From contig CP136061.1 in NCBI GenBank assembly GCA_032622095.1, forward strand, positions 173,869,692 through 173,933,691: a stretch of 64,000 nt of DNA, given 5' to 3'. Each line of letters starts with the position of its first letter. Position 1 is the first letter of the stretch. The stretch is from Siphonodentalium dalli. Lineage: Eukaryota > Mollusca > Scaphopoda > Gadilida > Siphonodentaliidae. The notes under the pieces are model-generated. The model searched no databases. It worked only from the letters and a program-made list of their open reading frames with translations, and was not told the origin of the DNA. The position numbers were made by a program, and so were the translations under genes. This document shows positions 46,466 through 58,721 of the stretch, in pieces.

Positions 46466-48434
46466 ATACCCCCTTTAAAAAAAAGGGGGGTATACTGTTT
46501 TGCACCTGTCCGTCCGTGCGTGCATCCGTACGTCCATCCGCCTGTACGTCCGTCCGATGTCTGTTCATGTCATAACTTGAACAGTAGTGCTCGTTTCTCA
46601 ATGAAATTAGGTATGAATGTTCACTATTATGAGGACATTAAATAGAGCTTTAAATAGGCTTTTTGGTCCGTCTGGTGTCTGTTCATGTCGTAACATCAAC
46701 AGTTGTATATAAAATGGTGTATCTATACCCAACCATCAGCCTTTGACAAGTGGTAACGTTATGTTCAACGTGATCCCGTTCACTGCTTGAATTTGGATAG
46801 TCACTTTAAGCTAGTGTTTCTTGTCTATTTTAGCGCGACTACTCATCAGGGACATAGCGCATTAATTAGATAAGTCGACATTTTTATATGTCTGTTTACA
46901 TGTATTACATGTGTATACGGAATACATAAGATTCCATTTGTTTTATTTGCAAATGTCATGCAATATGTCTATCCGGAATACATAGGATTCCATGGTAGTT
47001 TTAGCCACGTTGTGTGGAATCGTTGGATTTGCAAATTTCATGCAATCATTCTGTATATACGGAATGCATAGGATTCCATATTAGTCTTTGCCACGTTTGT
47101 GGTAGGTTGGATTTGCAAATTTCATGCAATCATTCTGTATATTCGGAATGCATAGGATTCCATATTAGTCTTTGCCACATTTGTGGTAGGTTGGATTTGC
47201 AAATTTCATGCAATCATTCTGTATGTAGTATCTGTGAAGGAATACATCGGATTCCAGTTGCGCACGAAAAGTGTGAATTCCGATATTTTGAGATTAGTAT
47301 TATAGCATGCACGTGGCCAGTTGGCATTCGATCATGCAGAGAGGCGGGTCCAATGGCTTTTGAAGTAACCAGTCTAGTCCAGCCAAATTATGGTGGTTTG
47401 GTCACGTGACGATCGATACCACATCTGTGGTGTGAAATTGATACTCCACATGTTGGGATAAGAAATTAATCACTTTGTTAGTGGTGTAATTTGGACTTTC
47501 CGTGTATCTTTGTGTGAGATATTTATGACTGTTGCGTAAAGAATTAATTGATCAATATTAATTGGGGCATTTGTTTTCGATCTGGCACCCGTCAAAGTTT
47601 TTAGATTTCGAGGTTTGGCGAAGATTAAATAATGTCAAAATATTTATATTTGACGACTTCGGGTTATCGAAGTTATGTATTTTGTGTAACTTCAACAGTT
47701 GTGCTGGGATCTCAACCAAATTTGGTGTGGATGTTCACAACTATGAGGACATTCAATAAAGGGTTCCATCGTTTTGTTCGGATTTTCCGTTCTAGAGTTA
47801 TTCATCTTTGTTTATCTCGAAATGTTAGCTATTTGGTCTGTCTGGTGTCTGTTCATGTCGTAATTTCAACAGTTGTACTGTGATCTCACTGAAATTTGGT
47901 ATGGATGTTCACAACTATGAGGACATTAAAAAGAGGGTTTCATCGTTTTGTTTCGCTTTTCCATTCTAGAGTTATTCATCTTTGTTCATCTGGAAATGTT
48001 GGCTTTTTGGTTCGTCTGGTGTCTGTTCATGTCGTAACTTAAACAGTTGTGCTGGGATCTCAATGGGATTTGGTTTGGATGTTCACTACTATGAGGACAT
48101 TAAAAAGAGTGTTCCATCGTTTTTTCCGCTTTTCCATTCTAGAGTTATTCATCTTTGTTCATCTGGAAATGTTGGCTGTTTGGTCCATCCGATGTCTGTT
48201 CAGCTCATAACTTGAACAGTAATGCTCGGATCTCAATGAAATATTTTATGGATGTTCACCACTATGAGGACATTTAATGGCACATTCAAATGTTTGTTTT
48301 GGTTTTTTGTTTATATGAAAATGCTGATTTCTGGGTCCATATGTCTGAGTATAGCCATCATAAGTTATAGATGTGCCCACACTAGGCGGTATGCCACAAT
48401 GGGGTATGCACCGGACGACAGTCCATCTCTTGTT
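46466..48434 (+). mobile_element. Helentron-like element, GTATGCC family, with tandem units and an internal insert
   Basis: 5' hairpin ATACCCCCTTTAAAAAAAAG then GGGGGTATACTGTTTTGCAC, CCGTCCGTGCG repeats. Units of about 165-180 bp carry AACAGTTGTGCTGGGATCTC, GATGTTCACAACTATGAGGA and TCTAGAGTTATTCATCTTTG (four from about 47680 on). It ends ATGCACCGGACGACAGTCCA then TCTCTTGTT. The stretch from about 46710 to 47690 is unlike the units and holds three 83-85 bp repeats beginning TTGGATTTGCAAATTTCATG at 47023, 47108 and 47191. Confidence 0.65.
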
Positions 48435-49086
48435 AATTTTAGGCGGGCGGGTCGCTTCGGATTGAAACGGACCGGTACTAAGTCGTGTATTTTTCAATTA
48501 ACAAACTCACCTTCCCCAACATTCCTGAAATATTTACTATGGTCGCATGCAAAGAAAATGGAACAACTTAGGCCTATTTCGCTGAATTTTTTGCATTTCA
48601 GCATGGTGACATATTATTAGGGACAGATTTCATAGTCATTTGCTTATTTCGTTTATCCGAAGATTCATTAGTCCCAAAGTAGGCATGTATCGTTGCCGTT
48701 GAAATGTTAGTGGTGACCCGCGGGTAATTAATTGTCCATTTAATACACATGCACAATTGGGGAAGTCAGGAATACTCGAATATAGATATGTTGTAAGTAT
48801 ATTAAAGTCAAACTTGGAGCAAAATAGCAAAAACTGATATATCATACCTTCGGTTGTAAAATAAACACCCTCATCACCCAATTTAGTCCACATTTCGAGC
48901 TGTTTTGCAGAATGTTTTTACCAAACAAACAACGTGGCCTCTGATGTTTATATAAACAAAATACCCTCGCCAGGAATATAGGCTAAATGGAATTCATAAT
49001 TGCAATGTTTGTGCTTTCATTGCTTTGTAAGTGAATTCCGTAATATAAACAAATGATCTGAACAGCGTTTGGTCCGCGATTTGCAT
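48435..49086. other. MDN1 intron; no gene recognised
   Basis: No element ends, RNA genes or splice-bounded coding blocks seen. Confidence 0.35.
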
Positions 49087-49095
49087 GTGAAGTAC

Positions 49096-52024
49096 TAGTC
49101 CAAGTCTTCTCGTACTAAAACCAGCTAAGATATTGGGATGGAGATGCTGGTGTTTAGTCCGAGGTCCTCCCGTATGGTCTCTTATGACACGAGTTACGCC
49201 CAGGATCTGTGGCGGGAATCTGTGGTGTATTTTACTCGATTTACCTAACAAATCAATACATGATGCTATATACATCGGAAAGAGAGACATCTTATGGTCA
49301 TAATGGTGTATAATAATCTAACTTTAATGTTAAATTACACATAGAATATTCCGGTTGATTGCCACAAACATTGCTTTTTTTCTCTGTTTGTTTACATTTT
49401 AACTGAAAGCCGAAGTGGTCCGAATAACTTCGGAATAATCCGGAGTTTGTTCTGGGTATTCTAGTTTCCGTTTCTATATATAGCGCGGGGTTTTCCGAAC
49501 AAAATATCGAAAACCGATCGCCCCAAGTCCAGTTTCCTATGTGCTTTGAGAACAATTCCCGCACTAAAAACTTAATGACATAATGGAGGATCAGAACGGT
49601 AGTTTTGTTGACAATTTTCGCAAGCAACTTGTCAAAATTGGAGCAAATTAGAACTATTGTGTCTGACTTGCCATGCGTGTGATTTTCATCCATGTGCATT
49701 TTGACTTTTGTGTTGATAAAATAATCGGAGAACCGAATCACACAGTTTCGAAATATAGTTCTTCCGTTTTAGTGGGACTTTTCAAACTTAAGGTTCAAAA
49801 TTTATACAAATTTTGTTTGATTTTTTGTGTGCTTAACAAGAGCAGTATATTGCTCTGTTCGCTAAGTATATATCTTAATTTCGCGGAAGTCCACCAAATG
49901 TGGGTGAAATGTAGCACCATATTATTTATTCTAATGACGTTGTGTTTACACTGTTTTAAACTTTGAGAGGGTTGAATTCCCGTAATTTATTTAATGTATT
50001 ACATTTATATCTTCAATGTTTAATTAATCTATTTATTTTTTGACAATTACGATTACAATGGAGAATTCATAGTAATTTGCATTGTTTGTCGAAAATCTAC
50101 GGAATATTTTCAACGGAAAATGCCGAACACAGTTCGCGAGGTCAACTGAGTTCGCATACTTTAAAAAAATTGTAAACATTGCGGTAAATGTCTCTTTTCG
50201 CATTAAATTACCGCTTTCAATTCACAACTGATGTGGGTTTCAAATCAAATAGCATGTCTTCTGTGGAAAATATCCGTTTATTGTCGCAATTGTGATATTT
50301 TATTTCATATAATTGTGGTTTTATTTGAGCGGGTCATTACCCTTACCAAAATGTCCTAGGATATCCAAGGAATTCCTAGGATATCCTAGGAATAAAAGCT
50401 TGGAAAAGTTAGGAAAATTCCTTGGAATTCCTAGGATATCCTAGGATTAGAGACCTTGGAAAAGCTGGGAAATCCTTGGGGCGGTATTGGCCCGTTTCAA
50501 GTTCGGAAAACCTTGGAATACCTCAGCAAATTAAACCGAGCTTATCCAAGGATTTCCAAGCTTTACAAAATCTTAATCATAACTTTACCAAGCTTTACCA
50601 AGGTTTCCAATCTAGCTTTACCTAGCTTTACCAAGCTTTACCAAGGTTCCAGCCTAACTTTACCTAGCTTTACCATGTTCCAGCCTAGCTTTACCTAGCT
50701 TTACCAAGGTTCCAGCCTAGCTTTACCAAGCTTTACCAAGGTTCCAGCTCAGCTTTTCCAAGCTTTACCAAGGTTCCAGCCTAGCCTTTCCAAGCTTTAC
50801 AAAGCTTTCCAACCTAACTTTACCAAGCTTTACCAAGGTTGTAAATGACCTTGGCCAAGGTTGTAACTCAGCTTTACCAAGCTTTACCAAGGTTGCAATT
50901 GTTTTGTATTTAAAAGGTGAAAATCTCTAATGACACTGCAAAGGCTTCAGTTTTGACAATATTATCATCATTAATGATACAATCTCTTGAAATTTACAAC
51001 AGTCATGAACCATGCCATATAATCATTCATGATATTATTCATTCAAAGTTCACTTTTCAGTCAGAATTTTGTTATTATATTTAGATTGAGATAAATGGTA
51101 CCTTATACCCTGTAAAATGTATAGAATAATATTCACAGGTATATGTTTATGGATCTGAGGTATTTGGAGTGTGATAAAACAGTTAAATTATATAAATTAG
51201 CTGAGAATATATAATGATAGAGACAAGCCTTTGGAATGAAAAGGTAGATAGTGGTCCTGAAGGTTATTCTTGGAAATGGTAAAATAATTGTTAACATAAT
51301 ATCATAAATAAAAATATCACTACAACCTATTCTATGAGTCAAATAGAAAACATTAGGGCCACACAAGCAATAACTTACCTGGAGATTGTTGTGATAAAAC
51401 ATGGATTTAAACTCAGTGCAACAGTTAATTCAAAATGCTGCCACAGACAACAGTGACGTCTGCATAGTCATGTGACCCAGTCATGTGACCTACAACTAAG
51501 CTTTACCAAGCTTTTCCAAGGATTTCCAAGCTTTACTTAACTTTACCAAGGTTTGATTAGGATTTCCGAGCTTTTCCAAGCTTTTCCCACTTTATGTGCA
51601 ACCTTGGTAAAGCTTGGTAAAGTTAGGTAAAATTTAGATCCAAGCTTTACTCAGCTTTACCAAGGTTTGGTCAACACTGAGTCAAGGATTTCCAAGCTTT
51701 TCCAAGCTTTTCAAAGGTTTAACTTTATGTGACAACTTTGGTAAACCTTAGATCCAAGCTTTACTTAGCTTTACCAAGGTTCCAACCAAGGATTTCCCAA
51801 CCTTGCTGAAGAGTACATTTTTTCATTCAAAAAGCTTGGATCAAACCTAGGAAATCCTATGAATTCCTAGGATTCCCAAACTTGTTTAAAAAAGCTTGGA
51901 TTTCTTTTTGCAAGGGAAACGCTTAACTCGTGTCATAAGAGACCATACGGGAGGACCTCGGACTAAACACCAGCATCTCCATCCCAATATCTTAGCTGGT
52001 TTTAGTACGAGAAGACTTGGACTA
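49096..52024. mobile_element. Mutator-like TIR element, copy 2, exact 9-bp TSD, carrying an insertion
   Basis: Same ends as 15553-16914 (TAGTCCAAGTCTTCTCGTAC and inverse), flanked by GTGAAGTAC at 49087-49095 and 52025-52033. The first 1.24 kb matches copy 1 nearly base for base (for example GGCGGGAATCTGTGGTGTAT). It is interrupted at about 50339, where copy 1 continues from GGGTCACTAA straight to CGCTTAAG. The region after about 51917 returns to the shared sequence. Confidence 0.88.
50339..51916. mobile_element. Insertion made of CCTAGGAATTCC and AGCTTTACCAAGG words
   Basis: Begins CCCTTACCAAAATGTCC and ends TTTCTTTTTGCAAGGG, giving CCCTT-type inverted ends in a TTAA-like site. The outer parts hold CCTAGGATATCCTAGG and GGAATTCCTAGG. 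The inner parts hold dozens of AGCTTTACCAAGGTT words, and towards the right end the same word as AACCTTGGTAAAGCTTGG. 50930-51480 is ordinary sequence without repeats. piggyBac-like ends are possible but the target duplication is worn. Confidence 0.65.
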
Positions 52025-52089
52025 GTGAAGTACATGCTCACACAAGTTCATGTTAATCCAATGGCCACTGTCTACATTGAACAAACATT

Positions 52090-52614
52090 AATTTACCGGT
52101 AATTTTACCGGTAATTTATAGCCTTCTACCGGTAATTTTACCGGTAATTTTTCTTAAATCAACCGGTAATTCCACCGGTAATTTTCCATCGGTAATACCA
52201 CCGGTAATACCTCTCAAGCAGGTAATACCGGCGGTATTACCGTTTTAGTTTTCTATTTCGTTTTCAAGCCGTCCTCGGTTTATTTGCATACAGGTGTAAC
52301 ACGTCATCTTCCCCCCAGGATATCTTCCCCCCGGGGGGGGGGGGGGGAAGATGTCCGAGGATATCTTCCCCCAACCCTGGATATCTTCCCCCCATGTACG
52401 ACTAAAAAATAATTTCACTCGTATGATATCGTTTGGTTCTGAAATGGCCAGAAAAATGTTTTTTGAGATTAAAAAAAATATATATTAATTTTTTATTTTA
52501 TTTAAATCAACTGGTAATTCCACCGGTAATTTTCCATCGGTAATACCACCGGTAATACCTCTCAAGCAGGTAATACTGGCGGTATTACCGTTTTAGTTTT
52601 GACAAGGTCCCTTA
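52090..52614. repeat. Word repeat ACCGGTAATTTTACCGGTAA, partly duplicated
   Basis: ACCGGTAAT words fill 52093-52245 and return at 52505-52600 within a direct duplication of about 340 bp (52156-52490 versus 52501-52830). The second copy ends TTTTGACAAGGTCCC followed by TTA (52612-52614). This is the complement of the terminus GGGACCTTGTC of the element at 59590, so a related Harbinger-like end is present. The matching left end was not found. Confidence 0.55.
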
Positions 52615-53515
52615 TGATTCTATTTCGTTTTCAAGCCGTCCTCGGTTTATTTGCATACAGGTGTAACACGTCATCCCCCCCCCCAGGATATCTTCCCCCC
52701 ACCCTGGATATCTTCCCCCCATGTAAGACTAAAAAATAATTTCACTCATATGATATCGTTTGGTTCTGAAATGGCCAGAATTTTTTTTTTTGAGATTCAA
52801 AAAAAAAATTAGTAATTTTTTTTTTATTTAAAAAAAAAAGTTACAAAATTAGTTTTTTTCACGAATTTGATTGTCTGTTCATGAAATGACCAGAATTTTT
52901 TTTTTTTTTAATTCAATTTTTTTCTTTTCTTTCAAACGTCCAGGCTTTGATGTTCTCAGAAGAAGTTAATTTCTCGCTGTTTCATGACTATATAAAGCAA
53001 AACAAGCGATAAAACCATAAGATTATTTTTTTGTCATGTAGGTGCTGGGTGGGGGGGGGGGGGGGGGAAGATATCCTGATCTGGACATTTCCCCCCCCCC
53101 CCCCCCCCCCCCATTCCAAACCCTGACTCAAACAACTTGTTCTCAGAAGAAGTTAATTTCTCGCTGTTTCATGACTATATAAAGCAAAACGAGCGATAAA
53201 ACCATAAGATTATTTTTTGTCATGTAGGTGCTGGGTGGGGGGGGGGGGGGGGGGGGGGGGGGGTGGAATATCCAAGCCTGGACATTTGAAAGAAAAGAAA
53301 ATATTGAATTAAAAAAAACATTTTTCTGGTCAATGAACAGACAATCAAATTCGTGAAAACAATAATTTTGTCACTTTTTTTTTCAGAACCAAACGATATC
53401 AAATGAGTGAAATTATTTTTTTTAGTCGTACATGGGGGGGGGGGGGGGGGGGGCGAAATATCCAGGGTGGGGTGGGGGAAATATCCAGGGGGGGGGGAAT
53501 ATATCCTGTTACACC
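52285..53515. repeat. Large inverted repeat with C/G runs and GGATATCTTCCCCC words
   Basis: The left side reads GTGTAACACGTCATC, CCCAGGATATCTTCCCCCC, CATGTACGACTAAAAAATAA and GATATCGTTTGGTTCTGAA. The right side has the inverse order (TTCAGAACCAAACGATATCA, TTTTTTTAGTCGTACATGGG, GAATATATCCTGTTACAC). G or C runs of up to about 40 bases lie at 52331-52347, 53050-53112 and 53238-53265. 53150-53230 repeats 52965-53050. The run lengths are probably unreliable in the assembly. Confidence 0.6.
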
Positions 53516-54391
53516 GGTCCTAACATTGTCTCATGTTGACTCAAATTCTTCATGATCTCAGACTGACAAGATTTAGAATCGTGGTGACTTGACCCCTCCA
53601 ATTAACTGGCCAACAGTAAATTGCTGCTGTGGAATGTTTGATTCCCCATGTGGCCGCAGCATTTCTTGAGACCGTGGCCAAAATTTGAGATGCCTGGATG
53701 AAAACCCCCAATGAGATATAACAGCAGTGGTATTCCAAGAAGGGGGATCTTAAATGGCAAGTAACCTTATCAAATGTGAGCTCGGTACACGAACATGCTG
53801 TGCATACAATGCAGGGAGCATTGTTCATAAAGAGCATTGTAGGCGTTTTGAATATATTCATTGACCAGCAAGGAGTCTACAGGAATTTCAAATATATACG
53901 AGTCCAGACCTTGGCTCTTCGCATTCTATTACTACCTTTCGTACCTTTGATATGGCGAATAGACTTCACACACGAATGAAGTACATTTACATTGAAAGCA
54001 TTTATATTGTCACGTGCCCCACGACCATTGCCAATAGCCTTTCCGCAAAGAGTCCATCACATGGCTCTTCATACTTCTATTGCCCATATCAATTTGATTA
54101 TCTGGCATATAGAAAATAAAAAATGTGGGACGTTTGCGCTGTCCAGCTTAGCTTTCGAGGAAGCTCATTGATCAGCATTACAGATGCGCTGTCCAGCTTA
54201 GCTTTCGAGGAAGCTCATTGACCAGCATTACATACATGTCCCCGCAGGCAGAGGACCGCCCCACATGTGTGGATCCAAAACCCATGGCACCAGTCGCCCG
54301 ATCACAGGGGCCTGCCATGCTGCCACTCTGCGCACTTCGGTCTATGTTGTATTTGTCCTCTTTTCTTTAAACATGCCTTAAACAGGACCAC
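53516..54391. other. MDN1 intron with a 50-bp tandem duplication
   Basis: TGCGCTGTCCAGCTTAGCTT and the following 30 bases occur twice in tandem (54135 and 54185). No gene recognised. Confidence 0.5.
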
Positions 54392-54394
54392 TTA

Positions 54395-54600
54395 GGGTTA
54401 CACTGGTGTAAATAGGGTTCAGAGTGACATCTAGCGGATGCGGGAGGAATATATAGGAGAGAATAAAATAGACACTGGGCCCTGATTGGTCAATAGCCTT
54501 GTGTGCTTTCGCATTAAAAAATCATCACACCTCTTCCCTATGATTTCCCAGGAATTAACCCTTTGTAGTGAAGTTTGAATTTTTGGTGTGTTCTAAAATA
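54395..54600. repeat. Partial copy of the 55178-55637 element
   Basis: Begins TTA then GGGTTACACTGGTGTAAAT. It shares GTGACATCTAGCGGATGCGG and CACTGGGCCCTGATTGGTCA with the complete copy, then GAAGTTTGAATTTTTGGTGT. The right end is missing. Confidence 0.6.
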
Positions 54601-55177
54601 TGTATTTTGGATTTTATAGCCAGTGATATACAGATATATATCATAAAAGTGTGTCATTTCCACTGGTGGATATGGCCATTTGAAGGTTAATAGCACTAAA
54701 ACTTGGACACATTTAAGAAAATGCTTCAGCAATTCAAAGAGAGCATATCTTTATTCAACTAATTCAATATACACCCACATCCAGTTATCTTGGATCACCC
54801 TTGCAGACCTGAAAATGTCATATTTTAGTCTTCCATGCGCTGATAAAGTCATGCGCTTGATGCTCAGCTGATCAAATCTCGACTCAATGACCTCACATCA
54901 CTAGAAGTTCTCTCATGGATAGAATCTTGTACAGTCTTCCATAGCTGATCCAAGTTTGCAACACCATACGCCAAAAACTGAGTGAAAATGGGGCCTGAAC
55001 ATGACTTGTGCTTTTTTGATGAATAATGTGTTAAAGGGGGTGGGGTTATATTGTGTGTGATAAATAAAGAACCACAGAAGTGATATTGTTTTTGAACACA
55101 TTTTTTTCATTGATGGGTAATTCTGAAGAAATGTAGGGAGTTACAATTATTCCGTGAAAAAGCGGGCTATCGTTTTA

Positions 55178-55637
55178 GGTTACACTGGTGTAAATAAGGT
55201 TCGGAGTGACATCTAGCGGATGCGGGAGGAATATATAGGAGAGAATAAAATAGACACTGGGCCCTGATTGGTCAATAGCCTTGTGTCACAGTGTGCTTTT
55301 CATATAAAAAAAATCATCACACCTCTTCCCTATGATTTCCCATAGGTAAAATAACCATTGGCACAGGAATGAACCCTTTGTAGTGAAGTTTGAATTTTTT
55401 TGTGTGTTCTAAAATATGACAGTATTTTTTTATGCGGTCCTGACACTAGTTACGAAAACACAAGATTTAAAGGCGAATTCCCTGCTAGACAGACATGATT
55501 TTTTTGTGTAAAAAGGTTCCCAAAATGTCAATTTTTCAGATTTAAAGAAAATTTTGGACCCAACATTTATATTGCCAACAGTATACGCTAAAATGTTAGC
55601 ACTGAGGCCTATGGAAAACATTTACACCAGTGTAACC
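55178..55637. mobile_element. 460-bp Harbinger-like MITE, TTA target duplication
   Basis: Begins GGTTACACTGGTGTAAAT and ends ATTTACACCAGTGTAACC, with TTA at 55175-55177 and 55638-55640. The terminal repeat contains the palindrome TTACACTGGTGTAA, so each end can fold by itself. No coding capacity. Confidence 0.75.
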
Positions 55638-55640
55638 TTA

Positions 55641-57490
55641 GGTAGGGGGAGATCCTCTCTATCATATCATATGGCTTCTTTCTTTTACAACCTGGCTATA
55701 TTAAATTCAATAAGTCGCACCATTTGAGATGTGTGTCCTTTACTGAAATTCGTATGATAATATCATTTGTTTCCTTCCTAGAGGAGCCATCTTTAGAGTG
55801 GGTCTTCCCCTAGATTGCTGCATGCTTCATACTAACCTATAGATAACACACCTAGGTCGTTCTGCTGCATGTTTGGATAAAGTGACATGTTCTGTGCCGA
55901 GGCTCAGACCTGATTATTACGTATGGTGACCGTGACAATTTACCCACCTTGTTTATCATCTGACTGCATTGTACATCATTTGTACTGATTTCGATTGTCA
56001 ACTGTCTGAATATTTAACTACGGTCGTTTAATTACGTACATTCCATAGACATGATATGTGCACCTTCATTTCTTGAAATCAGTTCGCGGTGGTATTCCAC
56101 TGGGAACGTGGGCTGCTCTCAGGTGCCTAATGGCCATGAGGGCCTAATAATAGTGATGTGTGTGGATTTAGGCTGAAAATAATAATAGTGATTGCAATTT
56201 TTGCTCTATGTCTCCATTCCAAATGATAGTGATCGTTGGGAATTTTCTCCAAAATTAATAATCGTATTGACACTATTATTTGGCACCTGAGAGTAGTAGT
56301 TAGAAATTGCAAACCACATGTAGGTTGAAATTGTTGTGATAGTTTGATTTTCCAACATATATTTAGTATGGAATATACCAAAAATCAAATATTTTACTAC
56401 TTTCACCGTTTCGGCATTACATGGTTTATTCTTTGAACAATAATCATGACTTAAATCATAAATATTGTCGACCGGACTCGGGTTGCTATGCCATTCGGGA
56501 TATGTCGGAAATTTACGTAAAACGGCATATTTTCCTTAGCCACCTCGCGAAAACAGCATAATTCATATCGTAAATATCTTGAATGTTTATCATATAACAA
56601 AATAAACTTTTCTTTAGTTTAGTAAATTAGTAGAAACATGTTCACGTAAACTGTTAGGTTACGTCATATGTTGTATCCAAAGCGACGTCATATTGGCACG
56701 CGCATTTTCCCGCGAAAGTTATTGACCTTTTGACAGCGACGCGACGTAGCACACAAAGCAGGCATAATGTTGGCATGGTTCGCATTAGGCTTGGTTGGGT
56801 TGACGTTGTTTCATAGCGCATGGCTCCGAGTCCGCGCTGGTATAAATGTAGCTCAATGCAATTGTAATCAAACTGATCAAATCCCAACCTATAAAATCAC
56901 TATAGAATTTGTACAGGTACAAACAAAACATGTTCTTGGAAATTGAATGTTCTTCCTTACTTATATTCTAATGATATGGGTTGTGATTTGAAACAAACAA
57001 ACAACCCAAATTATGAGGGGGTAAACCCAAGTTCTCACTCATATTAACCCCAATTTCCAACCAAATTGTGGAGGCGAGTACAACTAATATTTCATCCAAA
57101 TTGAGAATAGGCATATGTGCCAGTCAATAAAATGGCCCCGGGGAGCCACGATCGAAAGGCTGGAAGATACATGTATGAGTACAATATGATAATTATGAGG
57201 TACAGACCCAATCCCCCTACCACAAGCAACCAACTTCGTGTACGTAATTGGTTATAAGAAATATTTATAGTTAATTAAATCTCGACGTTCATATAAGTCA
57301 ACACATATTAGTCTGAGAAGTGCAGGTCGTGACTGCACGGTCATCCTTTTTTACATGGATTTCAATGCCATAATTTCTTGTTTATTATAAGGCATATGAT
57401 TCTTTTGCTGGTCGGCAGCAGACACAATTTCTAATAGACATTAATTTTAGTTTCAGTTTTAATTCATCATTGATACTTTCTTCTTTTCAG
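55641..57490. other. MDN1 intron; one small inverted repeat, no gene
   Basis: 56117-56294 has the ends CTCTCAGGTGCC and GGCACCTGAGAG with AATAATAGTG/CACTATTATT inside, probably a small MITE. 56650-56860 is richer in CG dinucleotides (ACGTCATATTGGCACGCGCA, AGCGACGCGACGTAGC) but carries no convincing reading frame. Confidence 0.4.
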
Positions 57491-57595
57491 TGATGTAAAT
57501 CCTGTGATGAGACATGAAAACTTCAGAATGTTCGCTTGTATGAACCCAGCTACAGATGTTGGCAAAAAAGATCTGCCGATTGGAATTAGAAACCG
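57491..57595 (+). CDS. MDN1: MDN1 exon with sensor 1 and arginine finger
   Basis: Acceptor CTTCTTTTCAG; T completes GGT, then DVNPVMRHENFRMFACMNPA and TDVGKKDLPIGIRN, ending CG before GTAATT. FACMNPA carries the sensor-1 Asn. The module's arginine finger is the Arg of GIRNR, whose second Arg codon (CG/A) is split with the exon at 63891. These are near-invariant in midasin. The phase is exact on both sides. Confidence 0.95.
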
Positions 57596-58149
57596 GTAAT
57601 TTTCAACTTGTACTGTTATGATTCATTTGGGCAGACCTGACTGGGAGCATTAACAGGATTAGTCTCCATGCCAGTTTGCCATCATTAGTTTGCTAGTTGG
57701 TTGGGTTGAAATTGTTGTACAGGTCAACTTCACAAACAGTATTTGGTCTGATGGAGTTGATCAGTTTTCTGTCTGATGTTTTGCTCAGAATTTACTAATT
57801 ATTGTTAACTGCATCATAACTTCAGCTGTGGTTGTCTAACTAACACTTTACCCAACCCAACATAAGGTTTATTATACCTCCACTCTCAAAGTAGTTTGCC
57901 TTTGGCACAACAAAGTAAACCGTAATTAGCTAAATGTACACGATGGTAGTGTATTGTCACGAATACAGCACTCAGAGTTAATTTTATAGATCAGAAATTT
58001 AAACTTATGAATGACCTACAGTCTACTATAGAGCCAACATGAGCTCATGTTCAAGTACGTCAAATCTACCACACATTCTTCGGTTGGTATTGCTTTCCGC
58101 ATTTAGATTAAGGAGGTAAAAATTTATGTATTCGTTCACTTTTGGACTA

Positions 58150-58721
58150 CCTTACTCGTATTTAAATTCGCGCAGTACTATTTTTTGCTCAGTTTTGAAT
58201 TCGCGCACTTTAAATTTGCGCACCTAGCTGTTCGAATTCAAAACTGACAAAAATGGTTTCGTAACATTTCCGTGATATTTTCGTATATCTTGGAGCTGAT
58301 GACAGTTTCGGTTCTTAGTCATTGCTGGAGATAGTACATGTGTATATAAAACACCATCGCGGCGGATTTACACTGTGTAGACAATAAACTAGTAACTACA
58401 TACATCATCATTTTGTGGAATATTAGTATTTCTTACACAAGTTCAACAATGTCCATGTTGCCATGATTTGTCGTTTGGCATTGTGAGCAATGGTCTTGAT
58501 AGCGGTTTGCCAAATGTAAATATGTGCATACATGTATAGGCTTAATTGTCTATTCAACTGCTCATAATATATCTAAACTCAGCAACATAGCCCTCTTGTA
58601 TTACCAATAGACTATGGTTTATATTAAACTTGGGAGTTGTACTATTGTTCGCTCAGTTTTAAATTCGCGCACCGATGAGTGCGCGAAAAATAGTACTGCG
58701 CGAATTTAAATACGAGTAAGG
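58150..58721. mobile_element. 572-bp TIR element flanked by TA
   Basis: CCTTACTCGTATTTAAATTC continuing GCGCAGTACTATTTTT at the left is perfectly inverted at the right (ending GAATTTAAATACGAGTAAGG). TA stands on both sides (58148-58149 and 58722-58723), as in Tc1/mariner-type MITEs. Further TTGAATTCGCGCAC and TTAAATTCGCGCACC words occur near both ends. The flanks to 57596 and 59589 show no gene. Confidence 0.7.
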
